Position numbers and translations under genes: made by a program. Below the pieces are notes generated by a model, which saw only the letters and a list, made by a program, of their open reading frames with translations, ran no database searches and had not been told where the DNA came from. Of a DNA stretch of 33,319 bases, positions 15,435 to 23,859 are shown in pieces. How positions within the stretch are numbered: position 1 is the stretch's first letter; every line of letters starts with the position of its first letter. Origin of the DNA: Halorubrum kocurii JCM 14978 (GTDB lineage: Archaea; Halobacteriota; Halobacteria; Halobacteriales; Haloferacaceae); assembly GCF_000337355.1 (NCBI RefSeq), contig NZ_AOJH01000054.1, forward strand, positions 1 to 33,319, read 5' to 3'.

Positions 15435-15548
15435 CTACCGGTAGAGGTACACGACCCACAGCGCGGTGATCACGAGGCTCGCGACGAGCACGGCGGTCGC
15501 GGTCGCGTCGATCGGGAGCGGCTCGACCGGGGCGGCTTCGAGTAGCAT
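15435..15548 (-). CDS. 37-aa single-TM small protein
   Basis: A short ORF: ATG 15548 to TAG 15435, 37 residues. It begins MLLEAAPVEPLPIDATATA, then has one hydrophobic helix (about residues 17-35, AVLVASLVITALWVVYLY) and ends in Arg. Nearly all codons end in G or C, as in real genes here. An A/T-rich TATA-like element (ATTAAGAC, 15578-15571) lies 30 bp before the ATG, a leaderless arrangement. It fits the gap between the MoaB-like gene and the divergent NAD kinase gene exactly. Function unknown. Confidence 0.65.
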   Translation of the reverse strand: MLLEAAPVEPLPIDATATAVLVASLVITALWVVYLYR

Positions 15549-15570
15549 AGGTCGCGCTTGTTCTGGGGGC

Positions 15571-15616
15571 GTCTTAATATTGATCTTCCGGCGGCGAGAC
15601 GCGTCCCGCTTAAGGG
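15571..15616. promoter_or_regulatory. Divergent promoter pair (small protein / NAD kinase)
   Basis: Two TATA-like elements face away from each other: ATTAAGAC on the minus strand (15578-15571) for ATG 15548, and CTTAAGGG on the plus strand (15609-15616) for ATG 15638. Each is about 29-30 bp from its start codon. Confidence 0.6.
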
Positions 15617-15637
15617 CTCGCCGCCGAAGGACCGGAC

Positions 15638-16738
15638 ATGCACGTCGGATTCGTTGTGAACCCGGTCGCCGGGATGGGCGGCCGCGTCGGGCTCAAGGGC
15701 ACCGACGGGAAGGTGGCGGAGGCGGTCGCGCGCGGCGCGGAGCCCCGCGCGCCGGACCGAGCGCGGCGGGCGCTGGAGCGGCTCGCAGCGGTCGCGCCCG
15801 AGGCCCGCGTCTCGACCGCCGCCGACCCCATGGGCGAGCGGCTGGTCCGCAAGGCCGGCTTCGAGCCGGTCCGCGTGGTCGACCCGTTCGACGGCGCGGC
15901 GCCCGACACCACGGAGACGACCGCGGAACACACCGCGTGCGTCGTCGAGGCGTTCGTCGGCGGCGACGACCCGGTGGACCTCGTCCTGTTCGTCGGCGGC
16001 GACGGCACGGCGGCCGACGTGGGGGCGGCTTTGGAGCGGACCGACGCTGAGACCCCGATGCTCGGCGTCCCCGCGGGGGTGAAGGTGTACTCGTCGGTGT
16101 TCGCCGTCTCCCCCGAGGACGCGGCCGAGGTCGCGGCCTCCTTCTCCCGCACCGAGCGCCGAGAGGTGGTGGACATCGACGAGGACGCCTACCGCGAGGG
16201 GGAGGTCCACCCGGAGCTCCGGGCGGTCGCGCGCGTCCCGGTCGCCGACGACCTCCAGTCGTCGAAACAGACCGCGAGCGGGACGGTGGAGTCGCTCGCG
16301 GAGGGCGTCGCGGCCGACATTCGCGAGCGGGAGGGCGAGGGCGTCGCCTTCGTGCTCGGACCGGGGTCGACGGTCGGCGAGATCAAGGCGGAGCTGGGGT
16401 TCGAGCCGTCGCCGATCGGCGTCGACGTGTGGCGCGACGGGGCGGTGGTGGTCCGTGACGGCACCGAGGCGGAGATCCTCGACGCGCTCGGCGAGGAGAA
16501 CGTGATCGTCGTCTCGCCGATCGGCGGACAGGGGTTCGTCTTCGGTCGGGGGAACCCGCAGCTGTCGCCGGCGGTGATCCGGCGCTGTGACCTGCGGATC
16601 GTCGCCTCGCGGACGAAGCTCGACGACGTGCGGGCGCTCCGCGTCGACACCGACGACCCCGACCTTGACGCGGAGCTCGCCGGGTGGGTGCGCGTCCGCG
16701 TCGGCAAGTTCGAGACGCGGATGATGAAGATCGTGTGA
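15638..16738 (+). CDS. ATP-NAD kinase family protein (COG3199-like)
   Basis: 366 aa. The N-terminal alpha/beta domain has the NAD/diacylglycerol-kinase signature GGDGTAADV (about 125-133) after LVLFV, and an early NPVAGMGGRVGLKGTDG loop as in AcoX/ATP-NAD kinases. A later PIGGQGFVFGRGNPQLSPAVIRR block is characteristic of this group and distinguishes it from classical PpnK. Predicted activity is phosphorylation of NAD or a related substrate, but substrate specificity cannot be read from the sequence. Leaderless start at ATG 15638. Confidence 0.82.
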   Translation: MHVGFVVNPVAGMGGRVGLKGTDGKVAEAVARGAEPRAPDRARRALERLAAVAPEARVSTAADPMGERLVRKAGFEPVRVVDPFDGAAPDTTETTAEHTACVVEAFVGGDDPVDLVLFVGGDGTAADVGAALERTDAETPMLGVPAGVKVYSSVFAVSPEDAAEVAASFSRTERREVVDIDEDAYREGEVHPELRAVARVPVADDLQSSKQTASGTVESLAEGVAADIREREGEGVAFVLGPGSTVGEIKAELGFEPSPIGVDVWRDGAVVVRDGTEAEILDALGEENVIVVSPIGGQGFVFGRGNPQLSPAVIRRCDLRIVASRTKLDDVRALRVDTDDPDLDAELAGWVRVRVGKFETRMMKIV

Positions 16739-16792
16739 GGCGGCCGCCGATCGCGGGACGCGCTTCGAACGTCCGAATCGGGGGCTCCGAGC

Positions 16793-16987
16793 TCACGTCG
16801 AGGGGCCGTCGCCCGCGACGGCGAAATAGCCCTCGCCCGCCACGATCGCCGCGACCGCCGCGACCGGGACGACGACGGGGCCCGCGACGCCGAGCGCGTA
16901 CAGCGCGACGCCGACGAGCACGCCGACCGCGAGGACGGCGAGCCGCGAGACGAGCATCCGCATCGGCTCGGAGAGGGAGTCAAACAC
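16793..16987 (-). CDS. 64-aa membrane protein, hypothetical
   Basis: 64 aa from GTG 16987, beginning [15 protein letters not shown]. Two adjacent hydrophobic segments (about 11-32 and 34-52) indicate a small hairpin membrane protein. The GTG is preceded by TTTTTAC (17016-17010) with 29-bp spacing, supporting a leaderless start. It is divergent from the cdc48 region. Function unknown. Confidence 0.7.
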   Translation of the reverse strand: MFDSLSEPMRMLVSRLAVLAVGVLVGVALYALGVAGPVVVPVAAVAAIVAGEGYFAVAGDGPST

Positions 16988-17009
16988 GGGCGGACCTGGC
17001 GCCGAACGG

Positions 17010-17016
17010 GTAAAAA
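17010..17016 (-). promoter_or_regulatory. TATA-like element of the 64-aa membrane protein gene
   Basis: TTTTTAC on the minus strand, 29 bp before GTG 16987. Confidence 0.55.
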
Positions 17017-17070
17017 TCGACCGGGGAGGCCGGTCCGTGAAGACGGCGAAAACGCACCCATGCGACGGCG

Positions 17071-17079
17071 TTTTAAATA
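17071..17079 (+). promoter_or_regulatory. Distal promoter upstream of cdc48
   Basis: TTTTAAATA, a strong TATA box, 29 bp before ATG 17100 of the leader ORF and 145 bp before cdc48. A second TATA-like element, CTTATTCC (17169-17176), would give a leader of about 17 nt for cdc48 itself. Confidence 0.6.
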
Positions 17080-17099
17080 CGGACGCCGTACCGTGCTAT

Positions 17100-17219
17100 A
17101 TGATGACACAGATCGCCGCGCCGCCCGGATCCCCCGAGGGATCCGGCGTCGTCGACCGGGGCAACAGGCTTATTCCCGAACCGGGTGGAGTTACGGACAA
17201 CCCCCGCGAGGAACCATGA
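17100..17219 (+). CDS. Putative 39-aa leader ORF coupled to cdc48
   Basis: ATG 17100 begins a 39-codon ORF ([18 protein letters not shown]...) whose TGA (17217-17219) overlaps the cdc48 ATG in an ATGA junction. It starts where transcription from the TATA box at 17071 would begin. Against a real protein: 11 of 39 codons end in A or T, more than in true genes here, no domain is visible, and its second half contains the proximal cdc48 promoter. It may be a translated leader that controls cdc48, or chance. Confidence 0.35.
   Translation: MMTQIAAPPGSPEGSGVVDRGNRLIPEPGGVTDNPREEP
17125..17146 (+). promoter_or_regulatory. Perfect 9-bp hairpin in the cdc48 leader
   Basis: CCGGATCCC (17125-17133) and GGGATCCGG (17138-17146) pair perfectly around a CCGA tetraloop, between the two candidate cdc48 promoters and inside the leader ORF. 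It could attenuate the long transcript or bind a protein as DNA. Confidence 0.45.
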
Positions 17220-19438
17220 ACGAAGTCCAACTCGAAGTGGCGAAGGCGTACCCGAACGACTCGGGACGCGGCATCGCCCGCCTCGACCCTGACACGCTGT
17301 TGCACCTCAAGCTCTCGCCCGGCGACATCATCGAGATCGAGGGCGCGGAAACCACCGCCGCGAAGGTCTGGCGCGCCGACCGCCAGGACTGGAACACGGA
17401 CACCGTCCGCGTCGACGGGTTCACCCGGCAGAACGCCGACGTCGGTATCGGCGAGCGCGTGACGATCCGGAAGGCGGAGGCCGAGAAGGCCGACAAGCTC
17501 GTCTTGGCCCCGCCCGAGGAGGCGTCGGTCCAGTTCGGCTCCGACGCCGCCGGCATGGTGAAACGCCAGATCCTCAAGCGGCCGGTCGTCGAGCGCGACA
17601 TCGTCCCCGTGATGTCCTCGACGAACCACCCGTTCATGCGGTCGCCCGGGCAGGCGATCCCGCTGATCGCGGTCGAGACGGAACCCGACGGCGTCTGCCT
17701 GATCACCGAGGACACCGAGGTCGAGCTGCGCGAGGAGCCGATCTCCGGGTTCGAGAAGACCGGCGGCGGCATCACCTACGAGGACATCGGCGGGCTCCAG
17801 TCGGAGATCCAGCGCGTCCGCGAGATGGTCGAGCTGCCGATGAAACACCCGCAGATCTTCTCGAAGCTCGGGATCGAGCCGCCGCAGGGCGTCCTGCTCC
17901 ACGGGCCGCCGGGCACCGGGAAGACCCTGCTCGCGAAGGCCGTCGCCAACGAGACCTCGGCGTCGTTCTTCTCCATCGCCGGCCCGGAGATCATCTCGAA
18001 GTACTACGGCGAGTCCGAACAGCAGCTCCGGGAGATCTTCGAGGACGCGAAGGAGGAGTCGCCCTCGATCATCTTCATCGACGAGCTCGACTCGATCGCG
18101 CCCAAGCGCGAGGACGTGACCGGCGAGGTCGAGCGCCGGGTCGTCGCCCAGCTGCTGACGATGATGGACGGGCTCGAGACGCGCGGGCAGGTGGTCGTCA
18201 TCGGCGCGACCAACCGCGTCGACAGCGTCGACCCCGCGCTCCGCCGTCCGGGGCGGTTCGACCGCGAGATCGAGATCGGCGTCCCCGACGAGGTGGGCCG
18301 CAAGGAGATCCTCCAGATCCACACCCGCGGGATGCCGCTCTCGGACGACGTCTCCCTCGACCACCTCGCCGACGAGACGCACGGGTTCGTCGGCGCCGAC
18401 ATCGAGAGCCTGACGAAGGAGGCCGCGATGAAGGCGCTCCGGCGCTACCTCCCCGAGATCGACCTCGACGACGAGGAGGTCCCGCCGAGTCTCATCGACC
18501 GGATGATCGTCAAGCGCGACGACTTCTCCGGCGCGCTCACGGAGGTCGAGCCCTCCGCGATGCGCGAGGTGCTCGTCGAGCTCCCGAAGATATCGTGGGA
18601 CGACGTCGGGGGGCTCAACGAGGCCCAACAGCAGGTCCAGGAGTCGGTGGAGTGGCCGCTCACCTCCCCGGAGAAGTTCGATCGGATGGGCGTCGACGCC
18701 CCGAAGGGCGTGCTGCTGTACGGCCCGCCCGGCACCGGGAAGACGCTGATGGCGAAGGCGGTCGCCAACGAGACGAACGCGAACTTCATCTCGGTGAGGG
18801 GGCCGCAGCTGCTCTCGAAGTGGGTCGGCGAGTCTGAGAAGGCGATCCGGCAGACCTTCCGGAAGGCCCGGCAGGTGAGCCCGACGATCATCTTCTTCGA
18901 CGAGCTCGACAGCCTCGCGCCCTCGCGCGGCCAAGAGATGGGGAACAACGTCTCTGAGCGCGTCGTCAACCAGCTGCTCACCGAGCTCGACGGGCTCGAG
19001 GACATGGGCGACGTGATGGTGATCGGCGCCACCAACCGCCCCGACATGATCGACCCCGCGCTGCTGCGCTCGGGCCGGTTCGACCGGCTCGTGATGATCG
19101 GGCAGCCGGACCAGGGCGGCCGCGAGCAGATCCTCGACATCCACACGCAGGACACGCCGCTCGCGCCCGACGTGAGCCTCCGCGAGATCGCCGAGATCAC
19201 CGACGGCTACGTCGGCTCCGACCTCGAGGGGATCGCCCGCGAGGCCGCCATCGAGGCGCTGCGCGACGACGACGACGCGGAGGAGGTCGAGATGAAGCAC
19301 TTCCGGCGCGCGCTGGAGTCGGTCCGCCCCACGATCAACGACGACATCCTCGCGTACTACGAGGAGGTCGAAGAGCAGTTCAAGGGCGGCAGCGGCAACG
19401 CGATCCGCGACACCGGCGGGAAGATCGGGTTCCAGTAA
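17216..19438 (+). CDS. cdc48: Cdc48/VAT-type AAA+ ATPase
   Basis: 740 aa. The archaeal p97/VAT homologue is a hexameric unfoldase that extracts and unfolds proteins, often for the proteasome. Residues 1-185 are the N domain (double-psi barrel plus Cdc48_2). D1 has Walker A GPPGTGKT (230-237) and Walker [11 protein letters not shown]2 has GPPGTGKT (503-510) and IIFFDELDS. Both have the second region of homology ([22 protein letters not shown] and [21 protein letters not shown]). The C-terminus ends GGKIGFQ, with no HbYX proteasome-docking motif. ATG 17216 is chosen because the family begins [19 protein letters not shown]; the open frame upstream is not protein-like. Confidence 0.95.
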   Translation: MNEVQLEVAKAYPNDSGRGIARLDPDTLLHLKLSPGDIIEIEGAETTAAKVWRADRQDWNTDTVRVDGFTRQNADVGIGERVTIRKAEAEKADKLVLAPPEEASVQFGSDAAGMVKRQILKRPVVERDIVPVMSSTNHPFMRSPGQAIPLIAVETEPDGVCLITEDTEVELREEPISGFEKTGGGITYEDIGGLQSEIQRVREMVELPMKHPQIFSKLGIEPPQGVLLHGPPGTGKTLLAKAVANETSASFFSIAGPEIISKYYGESEQQLREIFEDAKEESPSIIFIDELDSIAPKREDVTGEVERRVVAQLLTMMDGLETRGQVVVIGATNRVDSVDPALRRPGRFDREIEIGVPDEVGRKEILQIHTRGMPLSDDVSLDHLADETHGFVGADIESLTKEAAMKALRRYLPEIDLDDEEVPPSLIDRMIVKRDDFSGALTEVEPSAMREVLVELPKISWDDVGGLNEAQQQVQESVEWPLTSPEKFDRMGVDAPKGVLLYGPPGTGKTLMAKAVANETNANFISVRGPQLLSKWVGESEKAIRQTFRKARQVSPTIIFFDELDSLAPSRGQEMGNNVSERVVNQLLTELDGLEDMGDVMVIGATNRPDMIDPALLRSGRFDRLVMIGQPDQGGREQILDIHTQDTPLAPDVSLREIAEITDGYVGSDLEGIAREAAIEALRDDDDAEEVEMKHFRRALESVRPTINDDILAYYEEVEEQFKGGSGNAIRDTGGKIGFQ

Positions 19439-19466
19439 CGCTCGCGGCGTCCGTCCCGTTCCGCGC

Positions 19467-19475
19467 CTTTTAACC
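19467..19475 (+). promoter_or_regulatory. TATA box of the DUF5815-like gene
   Basis: CTTTTAACC, about 30 bp before ATG 19498; leaderless spacing. Confidence 0.6.
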
Positions 19476-19497
19476 CCGCCAGCGACCAACGAGGGGT

Positions 19498-20031
19498 ATG
19501 TCCCAGCCGCGCGTCCCCGGCGGTGACGAGAACACGCTGGAGCTGCCGTGCGGGCAGACGATTGCGTCCGGCGAGCTGGACCTGGGGATGCGCGAGTTCG
19601 AGTGCGACTGCGGCGAGACGCACGCGGTCGTGATGGACGTGCACCCCCCGGAGCGGTTCCTCCCGGACTTCTTGGTCGACGTGCTCCGCGAGGCGATCGA
19701 GACGACCAGCGAGGAGATGCCGGAGTTCGACACGCCGCACCTGCTCGGCGTGGTCTTGGAGGAGTTCCCGGAGGCCGTCGTCGCGCACGACGCCAGCGAG
19801 AACGCCGACGTGGGGTACGCGATGGCGTGGGTGACGGAGTTCGACTCCCGCCGGCTTCACGAGATCGTCGTCGAGCTCGTCGTCGAGCTGATGGAACACG
19901 CCGTGAGCCACGCCGACGACGACGAGGCGCTCTCGGCGTTCGAAGCGGAGATGGTCGAGTTCGACGTGAACGAGTTCGTCGACCAGTACCGCGCCGAGCG
20001 CGACCTCGAGGCCGAGGACCCGTACGCCTGA
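19498..20031 (+). CDS. DUF5815-like acidic protein
   Basis: 177 aa, soluble and very acidic. The N-terminal part has a small Cys cluster (C18, and C36-D-C38 in MREFECDCGETHAVVMDVHPP) that could bind a metal. The middle holds DTPHLLGVVLEEFPEAVV, and the C-terminal half is helical (RRLHEIVVELVVELMEHAVSHADDDEALSAFEAEM). I recall this as haloarchaeal DUF5815; no function is known. It sits between cdc48 and a winged-helix gene with its own TATA box. The T-rich stretch after the stop (20041-20050) probably ends transcription. Confidence 0.7.
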   Translation: MSQPRVPGGDENTLELPCGQTIASGELDLGMREFECDCGETHAVVMDVHPPERFLPDFLVDVLREAIETTSEEMPEFDTPHLLGVVLEEFPEAVVAHDASENADVGYAMAWVTEFDSRRLHEIVVELVVELMEHAVSHADDDEALSAFEAEMVEFDVNEFVDQYRAERDLEAEDPYA

Positions 20032-20040
20032 GTTCGCCCC

Positions 20041-20050
20041 GCTTTCTTTT
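20041..20050 (+). terminator. T-rich archaeal terminator candidate
   Basis: GCTTTCTTTT starts 10 bp after the DUF5815-like stop codon, a pyrimidine-rich tract of the type that ends archaeal transcripts. No hairpin is needed in archaea. Confidence 0.4.
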
Positions 20051-20140
20051 CACTATCCACCGGAGGCCGGCTCAGACAGCCGACCCTCGACGCTACGCCC
20101 CTCGTGTCAGACGCTCGTCCGACTGTTGTCTCACTGAACC

Positions 20141-20171
20141 ATATATATTCGGGGACCGTACGTAAGACGTA
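20141..20171 (+). promoter_or_regulatory. Strong TATA box and start-site dyad of the 71-aa wHTH gene
   Basis: ATATATATTC (20141-20150) is 30 bp before ATG 20171. A dyad TACGT (20159-20163) / ACGTA (20167-20171) with a 3-bp centre runs up to the first base of the start codon, where a bound repressor would block initiation. Confidence 0.55.
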
Positions 20172-20386
20172 TGAGCGCCGGCGAATACGACCGGTACGAC
20201 CGGATCCGCGGCGTGCTCGCCGAGGCCGAGGAGCCGCTGACGGCGCGGGAGATCCTCGCGCTCGCCGGGGAGTGCGAGGAGATCGACAGCCCCCACCGCG
20301 TCGCCACCGTGTTGGGCCGGTGGGCCGAGCGCGGCGAGGTCGAGGTCATCGCCGATCGGCCGTACCGGTACCGCCTGGAGGCCTGA
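20171..20386 (+). CDS. 71-aa winged-helix DNA-binding protein
   Basis: 71 aa. Residues about 8-69 fit a single winged helix: helix 1 DRIRGVLAEA, helix 2 LTAREILALAGE, recognition helix SPHRVATVLGRWAERG, and a beta-wing EVEVIADRPYRYRLEA. No extra domain or ligand site. It is probably a small DNA-binding regulator. The dyad at its own start suggests autoregulation. It lies upstream of carB, separated by 181 bp with carB's own promoter. Confidence 0.7.
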   Translation: MSAGEYDRYDRIRGVLAEAEEPLTAREILALAGECEEIDSPHRVATVLGRWAERGEVEVIADRPYRYRLEA

Positions 20387-20463
20387 GCGGGGAGCGCCGG
20401 CTGAGTCGCTCCGACCCGTTCCCGCGGCCGGCCTCCGGACCGATCGACGCCCTTGTCACTAGC

Positions 20464-20515
20464 TCGCACTCGCCATGCGACGACATACCTTGCGAAAATC
20501 GCAAACTCGCTGCGA
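20464..20515. promoter_or_regulatory. Double dyad upstream of carB (operator candidate)
   Basis: TCGCA-N7-TGCGA occurs twice, at 20464-20480 and 20499-20515, exactly 35 bp apart. Between them TTGCGA (20490-20495) pairs with TCGCAA (20499-20504), giving a further perfect 6-bp dyad. Five TGCGA/TCGCA half-sites lie in 52 bp. The block ends about 20 bp before the carB TATA box, the place expected for an activator or repressor. The rest of 20387-20463 shows nothing recognisable. Confidence 0.6.
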
Positions 20516-20536
20516 GATTCGTATTCTATCGCCGAC

Positions 20537-20544
20537 CTTATTAC
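20537..20544 (+). promoter_or_regulatory. TATA box of carB
   Basis: CTTATTAC, 31 bp before ATG 20568; leaderless spacing. Confidence 0.7.
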
Positions 20545-20567
20545 GATGAGCGTACTCCGTCGCGATA

Positions 20568-23500
20568 ATGAGCGAGGACCGGACCATTCTACTCATCGGT
20601 AGCGGGCCGATCCAGATCGGACAGGCGGCCGAATTCGACTACTCCGGCGCACAGGCGTGTCGCGCCCTTCAGGAGGAGGGCGCTCGCGTCGTCCTGGTGA
20701 ATTCGAACCCGGCGACGATCATGACCGACCCGGACACCGCGGACCGGGTGTACATTGAGCCGATCACCCCGGAGGCCATCGGCGAGGTCATCCGGATCGA
20801 GGAGCCCGACGGCGTCATCGCCGGGCTCGGCGGCCAGACGGGGCTCAACGTCACCGCCGAGCTCGCCGAGGAGGGAATTCTCGAGGAGTACGACGTCGAG
20901 GTGATGGGGACGCCGCTCGACACCATCTACGCGACGGAGGACCGCGACCTGTTCCGGCAGCGGATGGAGAGCCTCGGCCAACCGGTGCCGAAGTCGACGA
21001 CCATCTCCCTCGACGAGGGCGAGTCGGTCACCGACTTCGACGAGGACGCCTTCCGCGGGCGCGTGCAGGACGCGGTCGACGCGGTCGGCGGGCTCCCCGT
21101 CATCGCCCGGACGACGTACACACTCGGCGGATCCGGCTCCGGAGTCGTCGACGACTTCGAGGAGCTGGTCGAGCGCGTCCGCAAGGGGCTCCGCCTCTCG
21201 CGGAACAGCGAGGTGCTAATCACGGAGTCCATCGCGGGCTGGGTCGAGCTCGAGTACGAGGTGATGCGGGACGCCGACGACTCCTGTATCATCATCTGCA
21301 ACATGGAGAACATCGACCCGATGGGGATCCACACCGGCGAGTCGACGGTCGTGACTCCCTCGCAGGTGATCCCCGACGACGGCCACCAGGAGATGCGCGA
21401 CGCCGCGCTCGAAGTGATTCGTGACCTCGGTATTCAGGGCGGCTGTAACATCCAGTTCGCGTGGCACGACGACGGCACCCCCGGCGGCGAGTACCGCGTC
21501 GTGGAAGTGAACCCCCGCGTCTCGCGCTCCTCCGCGCTCGCGTCGAAGGCGACCGGCTACCCGATCGCCCGCGTCACCGCGAAGGTCGCGCTGGGCAAGC
21601 GCCTCCACGAGATCGACAACGAGATCACCGGCGAGACGACCGCCGCGTTCGAGCCCGCGATCGACTACGTGGTGACGAAGGTCCCGCGCTGGCCCATCGA
21701 CAAGTTCGACGACGTGGACTTCGAGCTCGGCACCGCGATGAAGTCCACCGGCGAGGCGATGGCGATCGGCCGGAACTTCGAGGAGAGCCTCCTGAAGTCG
21801 CTCCGCTCCTCCGAGTACGACCCGGCGGTCGACTGGGAGACCGTCGACGACGCCACCTTGGAGACCGAGTACCTCGAGCGCCCCTCGCCCGACCGCCCGT
21901 ACGCGATGTTCGAGGCGTTCGACCGCGGCTACACCGTGGCGGACGTCGAGGACCTGACCGGGATCAAGCCCTGGTACCTCGAGCGGTTCAAACGCGTCAG
22001 CGACTCGGCGCAGGCCGCCCAGAACGGCGAGTTCGCGCAGGCGGCCACCGCGGGCCACACGAACGCCGAGATCGCGGCGCTCGCCGGCGGGGCCGAGGTC
22101 GACGCCGTGGAGGAGGACGTCCCCGGCCGGACGTACAAGCAGGTCGACACCTGCGCCGGCGAGTTCGCCGCCGAGACCCCGTACTACTACTCCGCGCGCC
22201 AGTCGGAGTTCGAGCGGGGACCGCTGAAGGGGGACGCCGCGGCCGGCGAGCTCGTCGTCGACAAGAGCGTCGACAGCGTGGTGGTCGTCGGCGGCGGCCC
22301 GATCCGGATCGGGCAGGGCGTCGAGTTCGACTACTGCTCGGTCCACGCGATCCAGGCGCTCCGCGAGCTCGGCATCGAGGCCCACGTCGTCAACAACAAC
22401 CCCGAGACCGTCTCGACCGACTACGACACCTCCGACGGGCTGTTCTTCGACCCGATCACCGCCGAGGAGGTCGCCGACGTCGCCGAGGCAACCGGCGCCG
22501 ACGGCGTGATGGTGCAGTTCGGCGGGCAGACCTCGGTGAACATCGGCGAACCGCTGGAGGCGGAGCTCGACCGTCGCGGGCTCGACTGCTCGGTTTTGGG
22601 GACGAGCGTCGAGGCGATGGACCTCGCCGAGGACCGCGACCGGTTCAACGTCCTGATGGACGAGATGGGGATCGCCCAGCCGGAGGGCGGCACCGCGACG
22701 AGCGAGAGCGAGGCGCTTGAACTGGCCCACGAGATCGGCTACCCCGTCCTCGTGCGCCCCTCCTACGTGCTGGGCGGACGCGCGATGCGCGTCGTCGAGA
22801 GCGACGCGGAGCTGGAGGAGTACATCGAGGAGGCGGTCCGGGTCTCACCCGACAAGCCGATCCTGGTCGACCAGTTCCTCGACGACGCGGTCGAACTGGA
22901 CGTCGACGCCGTCGCGGACGTCGGCGCGTCACACGCGCCTGCAAGCGAGACGGAGTCTCGCCCTGGAGCGGACGTGCTGATCGGCGGCGTGATGGAGCAC
23001 GTCGAGAGCGCGGGCGTCCACTCGGGCGACTCCGCGTGCATGATCCCACCGCGCTCGCTCGACGACGAGACGCTGGCGCGGGTCCGCGAGGTCACCGAGG
23101 ACATCGCCCGCGCGCTCGACACCGTCGGGCTGCTCAACGTCCAGCTCGCGGTGACGGGCGTCGGCGACGACGACGCCGACAGCGAGGTGTTCGTGTTGGA
23201 GGCGAACCCGCGCTCCTCGCGGACGGTCCCGTTCGTCTCGAAGGCGACGGGCGTCCCCATCGCGAAGCTCGCCGCGAAGGTGATGACCGACGACCTCACG
23301 CTCGCCGACCTCGACGTCGACGAGCAGATTCCGGAGCACCGCAGCGTGAAGGAGGTCGTCCTGCCGTTCGACCGCCTGCCGGGCTCGGACCCGCGTCTCG
23401 GCCCGGAGATGAAGTCGACCGGCGAAGTGATGGGCACGGCCCGCTCGTTCGGTAAGGCGTACGACAAGGCGCAGGACTCCACGGGCAAGCCGATCCCGGA

Positions 23501-23834
23501 GTCCGGCACCGCCGTCGTCGACCTCTCCGCCGAGGAGTTCCCGGACCCGGACACCGAGGCGGGCGAGGCCCTCGTGGCGGGGTACGCCGAGCACTTCGAA
23601 CTGAGCGAGGCGACGGACCTGATCGACGCCGCGCGGCGCGGCGAGATAGACCTCATCGTCTCGCGCCAGCGCGAGCTGCTGGAGGTCGCGGTCGAGGAGG
23701 AGATCACTTACTTCTCGACGCACGCCTCTGCGAAGGCGGCGCTCGAAGCCATCGAGCACGCGGACGACGACCTCGACGTGATGGCCGTCTCCGACCGGCC
23801 GAAGCGCGTCGAGAACTGGGGCGTCGCCGAGTAG
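20568..23834 (+). CDS. carB: Carbamoyl-phosphate synthase large subunit
   Basis: 1088 aa. With CarA it makes carbamoyl phosphate from glutamine-derived ammonia, bicarbonate and two ATP for pyrimidine and arginine synthesis. The two CarB halves are visible: the first begins ILLIGSGPIQIGQAAEFDYSGAQA and has the ATP-grasp segments ARTTYTLGGSGSG and EVNPRVSRSSALASKATGYPIA; the second begins VVVVGGGPIRIGQGVEFDYCSVHA with RPSYVLGGRAMRVVE and LEANPRSSRTVPFVSKATGVPIA. An oligomerisation domain lies between and an MGS-like allosteric domain follows at the end. Residues about 787-800 are an unusual insertion (see the repeat at 22945). carA is not in the window. Confidence 0.96.
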   Translation: MSEDRTILLIGSGPIQIGQAAEFDYSGAQACRALQEEGARVVLVNSNPATIMTDPDTADRVYIEPITPEAIGEVIRIEEPDGVIAGLGGQTGLNVTAELAEEGILEEYDVEVMGTPLDTIYATEDRDLFRQRMESLGQPVPKSTTISLDEGESVTDFDEDAFRGRVQDAVDAVGGLPVIARTTYTLGGSGSGVVDDFEELVERVRKGLRLSRNSEVLITESIAGWVELEYEVMRDADDSCIIICNMENIDPMGIHTGESTVVTPSQVIPDDGHQEMRDAALEVIRDLGIQGGCNIQFAWHDDGTPGGEYRVVEVNPRVSRSSALASKATGYPIARVTAKVALGKRLHEIDNEITGETTAAFEPAIDYVVTKVPRWPIDKFDDVDFELGTAMKSTGEAMAIGRNFEESLLKSLRSSEYDPAVDWETVDDATLETEYLERPSPDRPYAMFEAFDRGYTVADVEDLTGIKPWYLERFKRVSDSAQAAQNGEFAQAATAGHTNAEIAALAGGAEVDAVEEDVPGRTYKQVDTCAGEFAAETPYYYSARQSEFERGPLKGDAAAGELVVDKSVDSVVVVGGGPIRIGQGVEFDYCSVHAIQALRELGIEAHVVNNNPETVSTDYDTSDGLFFDPITAEEVADVAEATGADGVMVQFGGQTSVNIGEPLEAELDRRGLDCSVLGTSVEAMDLAEDRDRFNVLMDEMGIAQPEGGTATSESEALELAHEIGYPVLVRPSYVLGGRAMRVVESDAELEEYIEEAVRVSPDKPILVDQFLDDAVELDVDAVADVGASHAPASETESRPGADVLIGGVMEHVESAGVHSGDSACMIPPRSLDDETLARVREVTEDIARALDTVGLLNVQLAVTGVGDDDADSEVFVLEANPRSSRTVPFVSKATGVPIAKLAAKVMTDDLTLADLDVDEQIPEHRSVKEVVLPFDRLPGSDPRLGPEMKSTGEVMGTARSFGKAYDKAQDSTGKPIPESGTAVVDLSAEEFPDPDTEAGEALVAGYAEHFELSEATDLIDAARRGEIDLIVSRQRELLEVAVEEEITYFSTHASAKAALEAIEHADDDLDVMAVSDRPKRVENWGVAE
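22926..22967 (+). repeat. Off-bias palindromic insertion inside carB
   Basis: Codons 787-800 of CarB use TCA, CCT, GCA, TCT, CCT and GGA in a gene where almost every codon ends in G or C. They contain a perfect stem GCGAGAC (22945-22951) / GTCTCGC (22955-22961) with a GGA loop. Bacterial CarB runs directly from the VDA segment to VLIGG, so these residues look inserted. Confidence 0.55.
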
Positions 23835-23859
23835 GCGACGGACGGTACTTCGGGATGGG

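Noticed and set aside
20104..20568. 154-aa ORF across the 71-aa wHTH gene
   Set aside because: It is another frame of the winged-helix gene followed by the carB operator region; Arg/Pro-rich shadow sequence.
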